A stretch of 64,000 nt of DNA from CAWEQW01 sp963811365 (GCA_963811365.1 CAWEQW010000002.1:124001-188000); one strand, 5' to 3'. Counted from the stretch's first letter, positions 17,214 to 27,034 are shown. Notes: generated by a model not told the origin, from the sequence alone. Numbers and translations are program-made.

Positions 17214-18150
17214 GTGACCACTGCAGCAGCGCCCCGCCGGCGTCCCGTCCGAAGCCGTCCGCCCGGATCCGGCGGACCGGGGGTCAGATGCGCTGGGAGT
17301 GGTCGGCCTACGCCTTCCTCGCCCCCGCCGTGATCGTCTTCTCGGTGTTCACCGTCTTCGCGCTGATCTTCGCCTTCTACCGACCTTCCACGACTGGAAC
17401 ATCCTCCAGCCGCAGAGCCCTTCGTCGGGCTGCAGAACACAAGGACATGCTGCACGACAAGGCGTTCGGCCAGTCGGTCGTCAACACCGTCTACTACACC
17501 GGCGGAGCCGTGCCGCTGCAGATCGTCGTCGGCCTCGGCATCGCGCTACTGCTCAACCAGGCGATCCGGTTCCGGCGCTGTTCCGCACCTTCTTCTACCT
17601 TCCGGTCGTCACGCCTCTGGTGGTCGCCGCGATCCTGTGGAAGTGGCTGTACAACGGTGACTACGGCCTGTTCAACTTCTACCTGCTCAAGGCCCACCTG
17701 ATCGACCAGCCGCTGCTGTGGCTGTCCAGCCAGAACCTGGCCATGCCGGCGGTCATCTTGATGACGGTCTGGCAGAGCGTGGGCTTCTCCATGGTGATCT
17801 ACCTCGCGGGTCTGCAGGCGATCCCCGAGGAGCTCTACGAGGCGGCGAAGATCGACGGCGCGGGCCCGCTGGCCCGGCTGCGCCACGTGACGATCCCGAT
17901 GCTTCGTCCGACCACGCTGTTCCTGCTGGTGATGGGGATCATCGGCTCGTTCCAGGTGTTCACCCAGATCTTCATCATGACCAGCGGCGGGCCGCTCAAC
18001 CGGACGACGACGATGGTCTACTTCATCTACCAGGCGGCTTTCCAGTTCTACGACATGGGATATGCCAGCACCCTCGCGTTCGGCCTGTTCGCGCTGCTGC
18101 TCGTCGTCACCGCCCTCCAGCTCCGGCTCTACCGGAAGGCGGACCTGTGA
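17214..18150 (+). pseudogene. ABC sugar transporter permease (MalF-type), several frameshifts
   Basis: First inner-membrane permease of the importer. Recognisable pieces in changing frames are SAYAFLAPAVIVFSVF, FHDWNILQPQSP, SVVNTVYYTGGAVPLQIVVG, then a long intact part from ALFRTFFYLPVVTPL to the end. The EAA loop that docks the ATPase is present (EELYEAAKIDGAGPLARL). Changes occur between 17214 and 17288 and near 17381, 17420, 17439 and 17574; the last four each fit loss of one base (for example GGG read as GG). A GTG at 17214 behind AGAGGTGA is the probable start; the ATG at 17288 is the first start in the main frame. The TGA overlaps the GTG of the second permease. Confidence 0.82.
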
Positions 18151-19133
18151 CCACGGTCGACGAGCCGCAGACGGCGGTGAGCACCGGCGCGACCGAGCGC
18201 GGCTCCGGCGGGCCCGGCAGCGTGGCCGCCAGCAGCGGCCGGAGTGGGTACCCGGCCGGTGGCTCACCTACGTCGTGCTGGTGGTGGGCGCGATCCTGTT
18301 CGTGGCGCCGTTCGCCTGGCTGGTCAGCGCATCCTTCCAGCACATGAGCGAGATCTTCTCCAGCCCGCCCACGTGGATCCCACACCACCCGACGATCGCG
18401 GGGTACAAGCAGTTCCTCAACCTCGGGAACCTCACCCGAGCGCAGCGCGGGCAGGGAACCGGCGACTAGGTGGTTCGCCAACAGTGCCTTCGTCGCGACC
18501 TCCGTGACCGTCCTCCAGACGTTCTTCAACGCGATGGCGGCCTACGTGTTCGCCAAGCGGTCCTTCCCCGGACGGGACGCCATCTTCCTGGTCTTCCTGG
18601 CCACGATGATGGTGCCGCCGCAGGTGACCCTCATCCCGAACTACCTGATCGTCAAGCACATCCCGCTGTTCGGCGGGAACAACCTGCTCGGCAACGGCGG
18701 TCACGGCTGGCTGGACTCCTACTGGGGGCTGATTCTGCCCGGCACGGTCAGCGCCTTCGGGATCTTCCTGCTCCGGCAGTACATGCAGTCGATCCCGGAC
18801 GAGCTGCTGCAAGCCGCCCGCGTCGACGGCGCCAACGAGTTCCAGGTCTTCTGGCGCGTGGTGATCCCGCTGTGTGTGCCGGCCCTGGCCGCAACCGCGA
18901 TCTTCACCTTCCAGGGGGCGTGGGAGGACTTCCTCTGGCCGCTGATCATCATGTCGAGTCCGGAGAAGTACACCGCCCCCCTCGGGCTGGCGCTCTTCGT
19001 CGTCAAGAACGAGACCTCCTGGAACCTGCTGTTCGCAGGGTCGGTGATCGCCACCCTGCCGATGATCGTGGTGTTCATGGTGTTCCAGCGGAAGTTCGTG
19101 CAGGGCATCGCGCTCAGCGGGGTCAAGGGGTGA
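18147..19133 (+). pseudogene. ABC sugar transporter permease (MalG-type), frameshifted
   Basis: Second permease. The start is the GTG at 18147 overlapping the previous stop. The leader (TTVDEPQTAVSTGATERG) changes frame near 18240 into EWVPGRWLTYVVLVVGAILF. That frame stops at about 18469, and the protein resumes as WFANSAFVATSVTVLQTFFN through to ALSGVKG at the end. Its EAA loop is ELLQAARVDGANEFQVFW, followed by the transmembrane segment VIPLCVPALAATAIFTFQG. The remainder is intact. The gene order binding protein, MalF-type, MalG-type is the standard CUT1 order, and the preserved 4-base overlaps suggest a functional operon in the real genome. Confidence 0.82.
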
Positions 19134-20311
19134 CCGCGGTCGATCCCGACCTGGTCGCCTCGCTGCTCGGCGACACCGGTGGCGTGCTTCGGCTCGAACC
19201 CGCGTTCGTGGCGCGCGACTTCCTGCCGCCGGGCCGGCGGCTCGGCCTGCCGGAGGACGCCTACGACGTGGGGGACCGGGGCGCGATCTGCGAGCGGTGG
19301 CTCGCCTCGACCACGAAGGCCGACAACCGCATCGGCATCCCTCACGAGGGGCTCAGCACGGTGCGCACCGACGATGACCGCAGCCTGCTGCTCCGCGACG
19401 CCGTCGCCGCTGCTCCCGAGCTCGTCATGGGAGCGTCGTACGCGGCGGCCCATCCCGGAGGGCTCGGCCGGCTGGCCAAGCTCTTCGACTACGCCTACCG
19501 GCTCCCGTACCACGTGCACCCGCCCCAGCGGACGCGCGCGCTCGTCGGCGCGCAGGCCAAGGACGAGGCCTACCACTTCCTGCGGCCGACCCCGGACGCA
19601 CCCCGAAACGCTCGGCGTCCATCCGTGGCTCGGCGCGAGGCTGCACAGGTGCTGTTGCCTACCTCGAGCACTGGGACAGCGACCTGATCCTGCGGCACTT
19701 CCGCGCACAGCTCCAGGTCCCCGGCGAAGGGTTCCTGGTCCCTCGGCGTCCTGCACGCGCCGGGAACCGCCCTGACGCTCGAGCTGCAGGAGGACTCGGA
19801 CGTGCTGGCGATGTTCCAGGCGCTCAACGCAGGCCGGATCATCTCCAAGGACCTGCTGTTCAAGGACGTGCGGCCCGAGGACCGCACCCGGCACGGCGAG
19901 CGCTTCCCGCTGCGGTTCGTGGACCGGCCGACCAACGCCGACCCGTACTTCTACGAGACCCACCACCTGAGCCCGCGAGCCACCGCCCGCGACCTCGGAG
20001 CAGCCACCGAGAGCTGGGTGTTCTTCGGCACCCCGAAGTTCGCCGGGAAGCGGCTGGTCGTGCCGTCCGGGGCGTCCGTCGACCTCGTCGAGCCGGGCGT
20101 CTACTCGGTCTTCGTGTGGTCGGGCACGGGCTCGTACGCCGGTCAGCCGGTAACCGGTGGCATCCCGGGGGAGGACGAGCTGCTCGTCTCCCATCACACG
20201 GCGACCAGCCCGCACACCGTGACCAGCACGGGGAGCGACGACCTCGTCGTCTTCACGCTCTTCGGGCCCGACCTGCACCCCGACGTCCCGACCGCCGGGG
20301 TGCCGTCGTGA
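19130..20311 (+). pseudogene. Class I mannose-6-phosphate-isomerase-like cupin protein, frameshifted
   Basis: Roughly 390 residues recoverable in three or four frame segments. Metal-site features of the class I mannose-6-phosphate isomerase/cupin group are visible: LPYHVHPPQ with two His, a following QAKDEAYHFL, a Gly-rich GVLHAPGTALTLELQEDSD segment, and a C-terminal cupin strand pair (SGASVDLVEPGVYSVFVWSG). The start is the GTG at 19130, overlapping the permease stop. Frame changes fall near 19590-19610, 19650 and 19740. The tail from 19802 is continuous. As a member of the importer operon it could isomerise the imported sugar or its phosphate; whether it is a true phosphomannose isomerase cannot be decided. 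Confidence 0.68.
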
Positions 20312-21301
20312 GCATGCTGCGAGCCGGTGTCGTCGGGGCCGGAATGGTCGCGGGCTGCCACGTGCGCGCCTACCTCGCGGCCGCGGCGTCGACCTCGTCG
20401 CGGTCGCCGACCCGCACCTGGCGAAGGCCGAGCGACTGGCCGGGCCCGTGGGCGCCGCCGCGGTGACGGGCCTCGAGCAGCTGCTGGACCTCGGCGTCGA
20501 CGTGGTGAGCGTCTGCACGCCGCCGCACACCCACGCCGCCCTCAGCGTCCGGGCGATCGAGGCGTACCGGCACGTGCTCTGCGAGAAGCCGCTGGCAGCG
20601 TCCCTGGACGAGTGCCGCCGGATCGCCGCCGCGGCCGACCTGACCGACGCTGTGGTGATGGTGGGGCAGGTCAGCCGGTTCGAGCCGGACCACGCCGCGG
20701 CCAAGCAGCTGGTCGATGACGGGCGGGTCGGCGAGGTGGCGATGATGGTGCACTCGGTGACCACGTCGATGCCCGGCTGGAGCGAGGACGGCTGGCTGGC
20801 CGACCAGCGCCAGTGGGTGGCCCGCGCTGGACCTGTCGGTCCACAGCTTCGACTACCTCGCGTGGGTGTCGGGCAGAGAGCCGGTGCGGGTGCACGCCGT
20901 GGCGGGGGACAGCGCCGCCGGACCTGCGACCTACGCGGTCGCGACGGTGCGGTACGCCGGCGGCGCGATCGGCCAGGTCGAGTCGAGCTGGGCGCACCCC
21001 GAGTCCCGCGGCCTCCGGGTCGGCGTCGAGCTGACCGGCACGGCGGGGCGGATCAGCTGGAACAGCGCGCAGACGCTCGGCGGGGCGATGCACCTCCTCG
21101 ACGGCGAGACCCGTGGTTCGACCCGCTCGGGGAGCGGGGCTTCCACCGCGAGATCGGGGCCTTCCTCACCGCGGTGCGCAGCCGCGGCCGTCTCCGGTCC
21201 CGGTGCAGGCGGGGCTGTCCGCGGTCCGCACCGCCCTGGCCGCCCGCGAGTCGCTCCAGACGGGCCGGCCCGTCGACCTGAGGACCTGGGAGGTCGGGTG
21301 A
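20308..21301 (+). pseudogene. Gfo/Idh/MocA oxidoreductase (third copy), frameshifted
   Basis: About 330 residues in at least four frame segments. In order they are AGVVGAGMVAGCHVRAY (Rossmann loop), VDLVAVADPHLAKAERL, VSVCTPPHTHAAL with CEKPLAASLDECRR, then SVHSFDYLAWVSG (His/Asp motif), YAGGAIGQVESSWAHP, and a final segment ending RTWEVG. Frame changes lie near 20388, 20820, 21110 and 21190. All functional motifs survive, so loss is recent or artefactual. The start is the GTG at 20308 overlapping the previous stop (an ATG lies at 20314). Its TGA overlaps the next GTG. Confidence 0.78.
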
Positions 21302-22321
21302 GGCAGCCACTCGGAGTCGCGGTCCTGGGCTGCGCGCACCGGCCGCACGCCTCGTCCTACGCCCAGGCGCTCGCCGCGTCGCCGACAGCCCGGCTGGTGG
21401 CGGTGCACGATCCCGAACCGGCTCTCGCCCGGTCGGTGGCCGACGACACCGGCGCGCCGTGCGTCGAGGACGCCGACCGGATGCTGGCGGACGGGGAGGT
21501 CGAGGCGGTCGTGGTCTGCAGTCCCACCGCGCAGCATCGCCGGGACGTGGAGCTCGCCGCGTCCCACGGGGTGCACGTGCTGTGCGAGAAGCCGATCGCG
21601 ACCAGGCCGCGGACGCGTGCCATGCTCACCGCGACACAGCCGCGGGGGTGCAGCTGCACGTCGCGTTCGTGTCGCGCTTCCTGCCGCACGTGCGGCAGAT
21701 CAAGGCGGCGCTGGACGAGGCGGCTCTCGGCGAGGTGGTCGGCGTGCGGGCCTGGAACCGGGGACGGCCACCGCTTCCCCCCGGCTACCCTGCATGGATC
21801 ACCACCCGGGCGAGTCCGGGGGCGGGGCGCTCATCGACCACGCGGTGCACCTGGTGGACCTGCTCCGTCACCTCCTCGGCCAGGAGGTCGCCGAGGTGGC
21901 CGCGGAGGCGGGGTGGCTGCTGTGGGGGGCCGGGGTGGAGGACTGTGCCCTGCTGTCACTGCGCCTGTCCGGCGGCGCCGTCGCCAGCGTCGACCCGAGC
22001 TGGTCGGTGCCCGCGGGGAACCCCTGGGACTACGACTTCTTCCTCCGGATGGTCGGTACGGCGGGCTCCCTCGACCTGGACGACGTCTCGGAGTCGGTGT
22101 CGGTCGTCAGCGCCCGTGACGGTGCGGGACTGCGGCTGCGGGGCTTCGGCGAGAGCCCGGACCTCACGATGGTCGAGGCGTTCGTCGGCTCGGTCCTCGA
22201 CGGAGCGGTCCGCGAGCCCTGCGCCACCGGGCTGGACGGTCTACGGGCCCTGGAGACCGCCCTCGCCGGGTACGTCTCCGCGGGGGACGGGGCGCGTTTC
22301 GTCGCCCCGTTGCGCGGCTGA
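21298..22321 (+). pseudogene. Gfo/Idh/MocA oxidoreductase (fourth copy), frameshifted
   Basis: About 340 residues. It begins at a GTG (21298) overlapping the previous stop, with VAVLGCAHRPHASSYAQAL as an unusual, His-containing Rossmann segment, then VVVCSPTAQHRR and CEKPIATRP. The frame changes near 21630-21650 into VQLHVAFVSRFLPHVRQIK, and again near 21800 into GGALIDHAVHLVDLLRHLLG (family His motif), which runs on to the end. It is the last gene of unit C. Its final 81 bases overlap the 3' end of the convergent sigma-factor gene, which is unusual and may reflect an indel near either stop. Confidence 0.78.
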
Positions 22322-23098
22322 GGGGGCATCGGCTGCGGCCAGCTCGTGGAGGCGCTGCACGAGCGCCGGCGGCACCACCGTGTCCGGGTCGCGTCCTGGG
22401 GCGCCCGCGAGTGCCCGAGTGCTGGCGACGATCGCGGCGTACAGCGGGGGGCAGGTCGGACACCTCTCCAGGTGCGCCTCCACCCGACGTGACGAGTCCG
22501 GGTCCAGCTCGCGGTCGATGTAGTCGCTGATCTGCCGACGCGCCTCCCAGCACCGCAGCGGAACTCCCTTCAGCGCCTCGCGCCGCTCGTGCCCGCGCGC
22601 CAGCTCCGAGACCAGCATCATCCGACCGCGCCGCAGCCGTTGCTTCGCCGCCGGCAGGCTCACCGCCTGCACCTGCGCGACCTCCCGCATGGTCATCTGC
22701 TCGGCGTCATGGAGCACCACGGCCGTCCGGTAGCCGACCGGAAGGTGGCTCAGCGCGTCCAGCAGGTCGCCCCGGGTCTCGGCGCGGGCGGCCACCTCGG
22801 CCGCGTCGACGGTGTAGCTGTCCCGCCGCCAGCGTCTCTCCACCTCGGCGGCGACGTCGTCGACAGCCCCCTCACGGGTGCGCCGGGACTCGTCGACGGC
22901 GATGTTGTGCAGGATCCGGTGGAGCCAGGTGGTCAGCGAGGAGTCGCCCCGGAACCCGGCCGCTCGCTCCAGCGCGCGGGTCAGCGTGTCCTGGACGAGG
23001 TCCTCGGCCCGAGTGGGGTCGTGGGTGAGGGACCGGGCATAGCGCAGCAGTCCCGGGATCTCCCCGGCCAGGCCCCCCACCAGCTCCTCGACGTCCAT
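22241..23098 (-). CDS. ECF sigma factor with fused anti-sigma zinc-finger domain
   Basis: A 285-residue protein with three parts. Residues 1-80 form sigma-70 region 2 (RAEDLVQDTLTRAL, then TWLHRILHNIAVDESRR). Residues 105-165 form region 4 (DALSHLPVGYRTAVVLHD, MTMREVAQVQAVSLPAAKQR). Residues 180-220 form a zf-HC2 module with Cys183, His209, Cys213 and Cys216 in perfect C-x25-H-x3-C-x2-C spacing, the signature of ZAS anti-sigma factors. Regulator and inhibitor-type zinc finger are thus in one chain. The start is ATG at 23098. Its 3' end overlaps the convergent gene by 81 bases. No target promoter can be named. A redox- or metal-responsive extracytoplasmic sigma factor is the natural reading. 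Confidence 0.85.
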   Translation of the reverse strand: MDVEELVGGLAGEIPGLLRYARSLTHDPTRAEDLVQDTLTRALERAAGFRGDSSLTTWLHRILHNIAVDESRRTREGAVDDVAAEVERRWRRDSYTVDAAEVAARAETRGDLLDALSHLPVGYRTAVVLHDAEQMTMREVAQVQAVSLPAAKQRLRRGRMMLVSELARGHERREALKGVPLRCWEARRQISDYIDRELDPDSSRRVEAHLERCPTCPPLYAAIVASTRALAGAPGRDPDTVVPPALVQRLHELAAADAPSAAQRGDETRPVPRGDVPGEGGLQGP

Positions 23099-23119
23099 CG
23101 CCGGCAGGGTACCTCCGAC

Positions 23120-23350
23120 CTACTGTGCGACAGGGGTCTCGCCGTGCTTCCCGCCGCTGGCGGTGCTGACGTGCAGCAGCCGGTACAGCGGGCAGAAGCC
23201 GACGGCGGCGGTCACGAGCAGCACCGCTGCCAGGGCCACGAGCACGATGCCCATCAGGCTCCCCACTCCGACGAAGAGGGCCCAGACCAGGGCGGCCACT
23301 CCCAGAACGGCGCGGATCCCACGATCGACGGTGCTTTCGTTGTGCGTCAT
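23120..23350 (-). CDS. Small two-helix membrane protein (DUF2892/YgaP-like)
   Basis: A 76-residue protein with two hydrophobic helices, about residues 16-33 (AVLGVAALVWALFVGVG) and 36-56 (IVLVALAAVLLVTAAVG). The loop after the second contains GFCPLYRLL. This matches the DUF2892 group (transmembrane part of YgaP rhodanese), in which GxCPxYxxL ends the second helix. The ATG at 23350 with GGAG six bases upstream is preferred over an in-frame TTG at 23362. It lies 21 bases upstream of the sigma-factor gene on the same strand, so co-transcription with it is plausible. Confidence 0.78.
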   Translation of the reverse strand: MTHNESTVDRGIRAVLGVAALVWALFVGVGSLMGIVLVALAAVLLVTAAVGFCPLYRLLHVSTASGGKHGETPVAQ

Positions 23351-23519
23351 TTCGTTCTCCAAACTCAGGTGCTGTCACCGGACGGACACCTCATGGACGG
23401 TCCGGGGACGAGAAGCGATACGCGTTCCGCCTGCGTTCACGGACCGTTCCGGTGGACATCTCGTCGATTCCAACCGCGCTCCCTACGTTTTCCTTTGCCG
23501 TTACAAGCATCAGGGGAAC

Positions 23520-25644
23520 CGGCATGGAGAGAGCTCGGGGACAAGCTCTACGTCAGCAACGAGGGCGGCCGCCCGGCGCAGCCCGGCGACACCACCATCA
23601 ACTCCTACGGGACCCAGGTGCCGGCCAACCCGGTCACCGGCGCGTCGACCACGGGCACGGTCAGCGTCATCGACACCGCGGACCCTCCGCGGCCGTCGCG
23701 TCCATCGCGGTCGGGCTGCACCCGACCGCGCTGTACGCCAGGCGGGGCCGCTGTTCGTCGCCAACACCAACGACGACAGCGTCTCGGTGATCGACACCAC
23801 CAAGGACAAGGTCGTGCAGACCATCGCCACCAAGCCATGGCCGGCGTCGCGAAGGTCGGCTACCACCCCAACAGCGTCGCCCTGACCGAGGACGGCCACC
23901 TGCTGGTCGACCCTCGGCCGGGCGAACGCGGTGGCGGTCTACCGCTACAACGACGAGCCGCAGGAGCCGGTGAGCTACGTCGGCCTGCTGCCGACCGACT
24001 ACTACCCGGGGACGTGACCACCGAACGGCGGCAAGGTGGTCGTCACCAACACCCGCGGCATCGACGCGCGCGGCCCCGAGCTCACCATCGACAAGGGCCC
24101 GGGCACCAGCCGGCGACCGGCCACGGCACGCACGCACCGACCGGGTCGCTGACCGCGGTTCACGCTGCCGGAGCGACCGGCGATCGCCAGGCCACCCGAA
24201 GGTCTTCGCCCAGAACGGCTGGGACAAGAACGACGTCATGCGGGCCAAGGGCAGGAACGTGGCCGGCGGTCGCGGTTCCGAGGCGGCTCGGGGACCCGTC
24301 GACCATCAAGCACGTCTTCCTGCTGGTCAAGGAGAACCGCACCTACGACCAGGTGTTCGGCGACGACACCCGCGGCAACGGCGACCCGACGCTGGCGCAG
24401 TTCGGCGAGAAGGTCACGCCCGAACCAGCACGCGCTGGCGCAAGCAGTTCGGCCTCTACGACAACACCTACGACGTCGGCACCAACTCCGCCGAGGGCCA
24501 CAACTGGATGATGCAGGGCGACGACCCGGAGTACACCGAGTCCAGCGCCGGCGAGTACATCCGCAGCTACGACACCGAGGACGACGTGCTGGGCCACCAG
24601 CGGTCGGGCTTCCTGTGGATCGGCGTCCAGGCCGCCGGCAAGCACCGCGCGGAACTTCGGCGAGTTCATGCAGTTCGAGACCAAGCCGGCCGGTGCGACC
24701 TGGCAGAAGTACTACTGCGCTGCGAAGGCGCGAGAAGGCGGCGACCCGGCGCGGTGACCGACCCGTCCGTCCGGCCGGACACCGAGTCGCCGATCCCGTC
24801 GCTCAACGCGATCACGGACCACGACTACCCGAAGTTCGACACCGACATCCCCGACATCTACCGCTACCAGATCTGGAAGCAGGACTTCGAGAAGAACGGG
24901 CCGGCCGAACCTCAACATGTTCTGGCTCTCCAGCGACCACACCGGTGGCCACGCCGGACCCGGAGGCGCAGGTCGCCGACAACGACCTCGCCGTCGGCAA
25001 GATCGTCGACGAGATCTCGCACAGCAAGTACTGGAAGGACTCGGCCATCTTCGTCGTCGAGGACGACAGCCAGAACGGCGCCGACCACGTCGACGGGCAC
25101 CGCGCGCCCGTCGCAGATCATCAGCCCCTGGGCGCAGCACGGCACGGTGGACAGCACCTACTACTCGCAGATCACGATGGTCCGCACCATCGAGCAGATC
25201 CTCGGCGCCCAGCCGATGAACCAGAAGGTCAGCCGCGGCGACCCCGATGTACGGCGCGTTCACGAACAGGCCCGACGACACGCCGTTCACGCGGTGCCGA
25301 ACCAGGTGCCGCTGACCGAGGGCGTCACGACCCCGCCCGCCTGCGGCGCTGGACACGCTCGGCCGACCGGCGCGGCCGCGCGACGGCTCAACCCGGCGGC
25401 GGCCGAGAAGGCCGCGGTGCCGGCGGCGCGAGCAGCACGTCGCGGCGCAGTGGGAGCACTGGCGGAAGCAAGCAGCAGCTCACCGGCCGACTCAGCGGTG
25501 CCGGACTACGCGAACCCCGAGCAGATGAACCGGTACACCTGGTACCAGACGCACGACTGGAAGGTGCCCTACCCGGGTGACTCCAGGATCTACGCCCCGA
25601 CGCAGGTGCCCGGCGCCTACATCCCGTCGCCGGACTCCCAGTGA
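23520..25644 (+). pseudogene. Beta-propeller/phosphoesterase family protein, heavily frameshifted and 5'-incomplete
   Basis: Pieces of one protein appear in order across all three frames. First come beta-propeller repeats (LYVSNEGGRPAQPGD, GTVSVIDTADP, VANTNDDSVSVIDTTKDK, VGYHPNSVALTEDGHLLV). Then comes a phosphoesterase domain of the phospholipase C/acid phosphatase superfamily (IKHVFLLVKENRTYDQVFGD, GHNWMMQGDDPEYTE, SAIFVVEDDSQNGADHVDGH). It ends with a conserved tail (YTWYQTHDWKVPYPGDS) and a stop at 25642-25644. I count about a dozen frame changes. The signal peptide and first propeller repeats expected for these ~900-residue secreted proteins are absent. This is either a decayed gene or a badly sequenced one. 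Confidence 0.75.
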
Positions 25645-25662
25645 CCTGACCCAGCAGCTGCT

Positions 25663-25700
25663 CGCGACGGCCCGCCGGACTCCTCCGGCGGGCCGTCGCG
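25663..25700 (+). terminator. Strong intrinsic hairpin terminator
   Basis: A perfect 17-base inverted repeat (25663-25679 and 25684-25700; arm begins CGCGACGGCCC) with a 4-base loop CTCC lies 18 bases after the phosphoesterase stop. As usual in high-GC actinobacteria there is no long U tract. Confidence 0.85.
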
Positions 25701-25792
25701 CGTCGCCCGGGACAGTGATTGACGCTGCCATGTCGGCACGCTTGGAGGCTCTGTAGTTTGGTCGGGCAAGCACGTCGACCAGGAGGAGACCA

Positions 25793-27010
25793 GTGCGACT
25801 CTCGCCGACCAGGGCGTGCCGCCGACCGCGAACCGCGACAGCTTTGGTGGCTGCCGTGGCCATGCCGCTGCTGGGCTGTGCCGCCAGGACGGCCCCGGCG
25901 GCTGATGCCGGCCGGCCCCTCGATGCGGCGACGGCGCGCGCCCGGACCTGCCCGGAAGGCACGTTGTCGTCGATGACGCTGGCGCAGAAGGTGGGCCAGC
26001 TGTTCATGGTCGGGGTCGACGCGGCGCCGACGGGCCGGCAGCTGAGGCTGATCCACCGCCACCACATCGGCGCGGTGCTGCTCGCGCACAACAGCCGCGC
26101 GGGCGTGGCGACCACGCGCTCACGAGTCCACCGGCTCCAGGCGAGGGCCAGCTCCCGCGGGACGCGGCTGTGGGTGGCGGCCGACCAGGAGGGTGGATAC
26201 GTCCAGCACCTGCAGGGACCCGGCTTCTCCGACATCCCGACAGCCCTCGCCCAGGGGCGCTGGTCACCCGCCACCCTCCGGACCCGGGCCCGGGCCTGGG
26301 GCCGACAGCTCCGCGACGCCGGCGTGAACCTGAACCTGGCACCGGTGGCCGACACGGTCTCGGCGGCGCTGGGTGCCGGCAACCGGCCGATCGGCTACTA
26401 CGCCCGCGAGTACGGCCACACTCCCGCCGTGGTCTCGACGCACGCGGTCGCAGTGCGGCGGGGGATGAAGGACGCGCACGTGCAGACCAGCGCCAAGCAC
26501 TTCCCGGATCTGGGCCGGGTGCGAGGGAACACCGACACCACCACTGGCGTCACCGACCGCACCACCACCCGCTACGGCCGCTACGCCGTCCAACCGTTCC
26601 GCGACCTGGTCCACGACGGGGTGCCGTTGGTGATGGTGTCCTCGGCCCGGTACACGCGGATCGACCCCGGGCACATCGGCCCCCTCTCGTCGACCATCAT
26701 GCGGGGGATGCTGCGTCACGACATGGGGTTCGCGGGCACCATCGTCTCCGACAGTCTCACCGCAGCGGCGCTGTCCCGCGTGCCACAGAACCAGCGGGCG
26801 CTCCGTTTCCTGCAGGCGGGCGGTGACCTGGCACTTGTCGGCTCACCGTCAGCGGCCGCGGGCATGGTGAGCACCGTCCTGCACCATGCTCAGCAGTATC
26901 GCCACCACCGGCTCGTCGACACGGCGGCTCTCCGGGTGCTGCGCTCGAAGAATCGACAGGGCCTGCTGCCGTGCTCGCCCTCGTCCGCGCCCGGGCCGGC
27001 AGGGGGCTGA
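25793..27010 (+). CDS. GH3-family lipoprotein (beta-N-acetylhexosaminidase-like)
   Basis: A 405-residue family-3 glycoside hydrolase of the NagZ/beta-N-acetylglucosaminidase type. It has a lipoprotein signal (ATALVAAVAMPLLGCAAR, lipobox LLGC), MTLAQKVGQLFMVGVDA at the mature N-terminus, AADQEGGYVQHL, LNLAPVADT and KHFPDLGRVRGNTDTT (the Lys-His substrate-binding motif, with an Asp-Leu pair replacing the usual Gly-His). VSDSLTAAAL contains the nucleophile Asp. The missing His in the KHF motif removes the usual NagZ general-acid residue, so activity or specificity may differ. GGAGGAG lies just before the GTG at 25793. It probably acts on cell-wall or chitin-derived amino sugars at the membrane surface. 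Confidence 0.85.
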   Translation: MRLSPTRACRRPRTATALVAAVAMPLLGCAARTAPAADAGRPLDAATARARTCPEGTLSSMTLAQKVGQLFMVGVDAAPTGRQLRLIHRHHIGAVLLAHNSRAGVATTRSRVHRLQARASSRGTRLWVAADQEGGYVQHLQGPGFSDIPTALAQGRWSPATLRTRARAWGRQLRDAGVNLNLAPVADTVSAALGAGNRPIGYYAREYGHTPAVVSTHAVAVRRGMKDAHVQTSAKHFPDLGRVRGNTDTTTGVTDRTTTRYGRYAVQPFRDLVHDGVPLVMVSSARYTRIDPGHIGPLSSTIMRGMLRHDMGFAGTIVSDSLTAAALSRVPQNQRALRFLQAGGDLALVGSPSAAAGMVSTVLHHAQQYRHHRLVDTAALRVLRSKNRQGLLPCSPSSAPGPAGG

Positions 27011-27034
27011 CGGGCGGGACGGGCGCTCACGTCC

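Noticed and set aside
10379..22321. Programmed ribosomal frameshifting in the sugar-locus genes
   Set aside because: Changes occur in both directions, at many positions and without slippery heptamers or downstream pseudoknots, so recoding is not a reasonable explanation.
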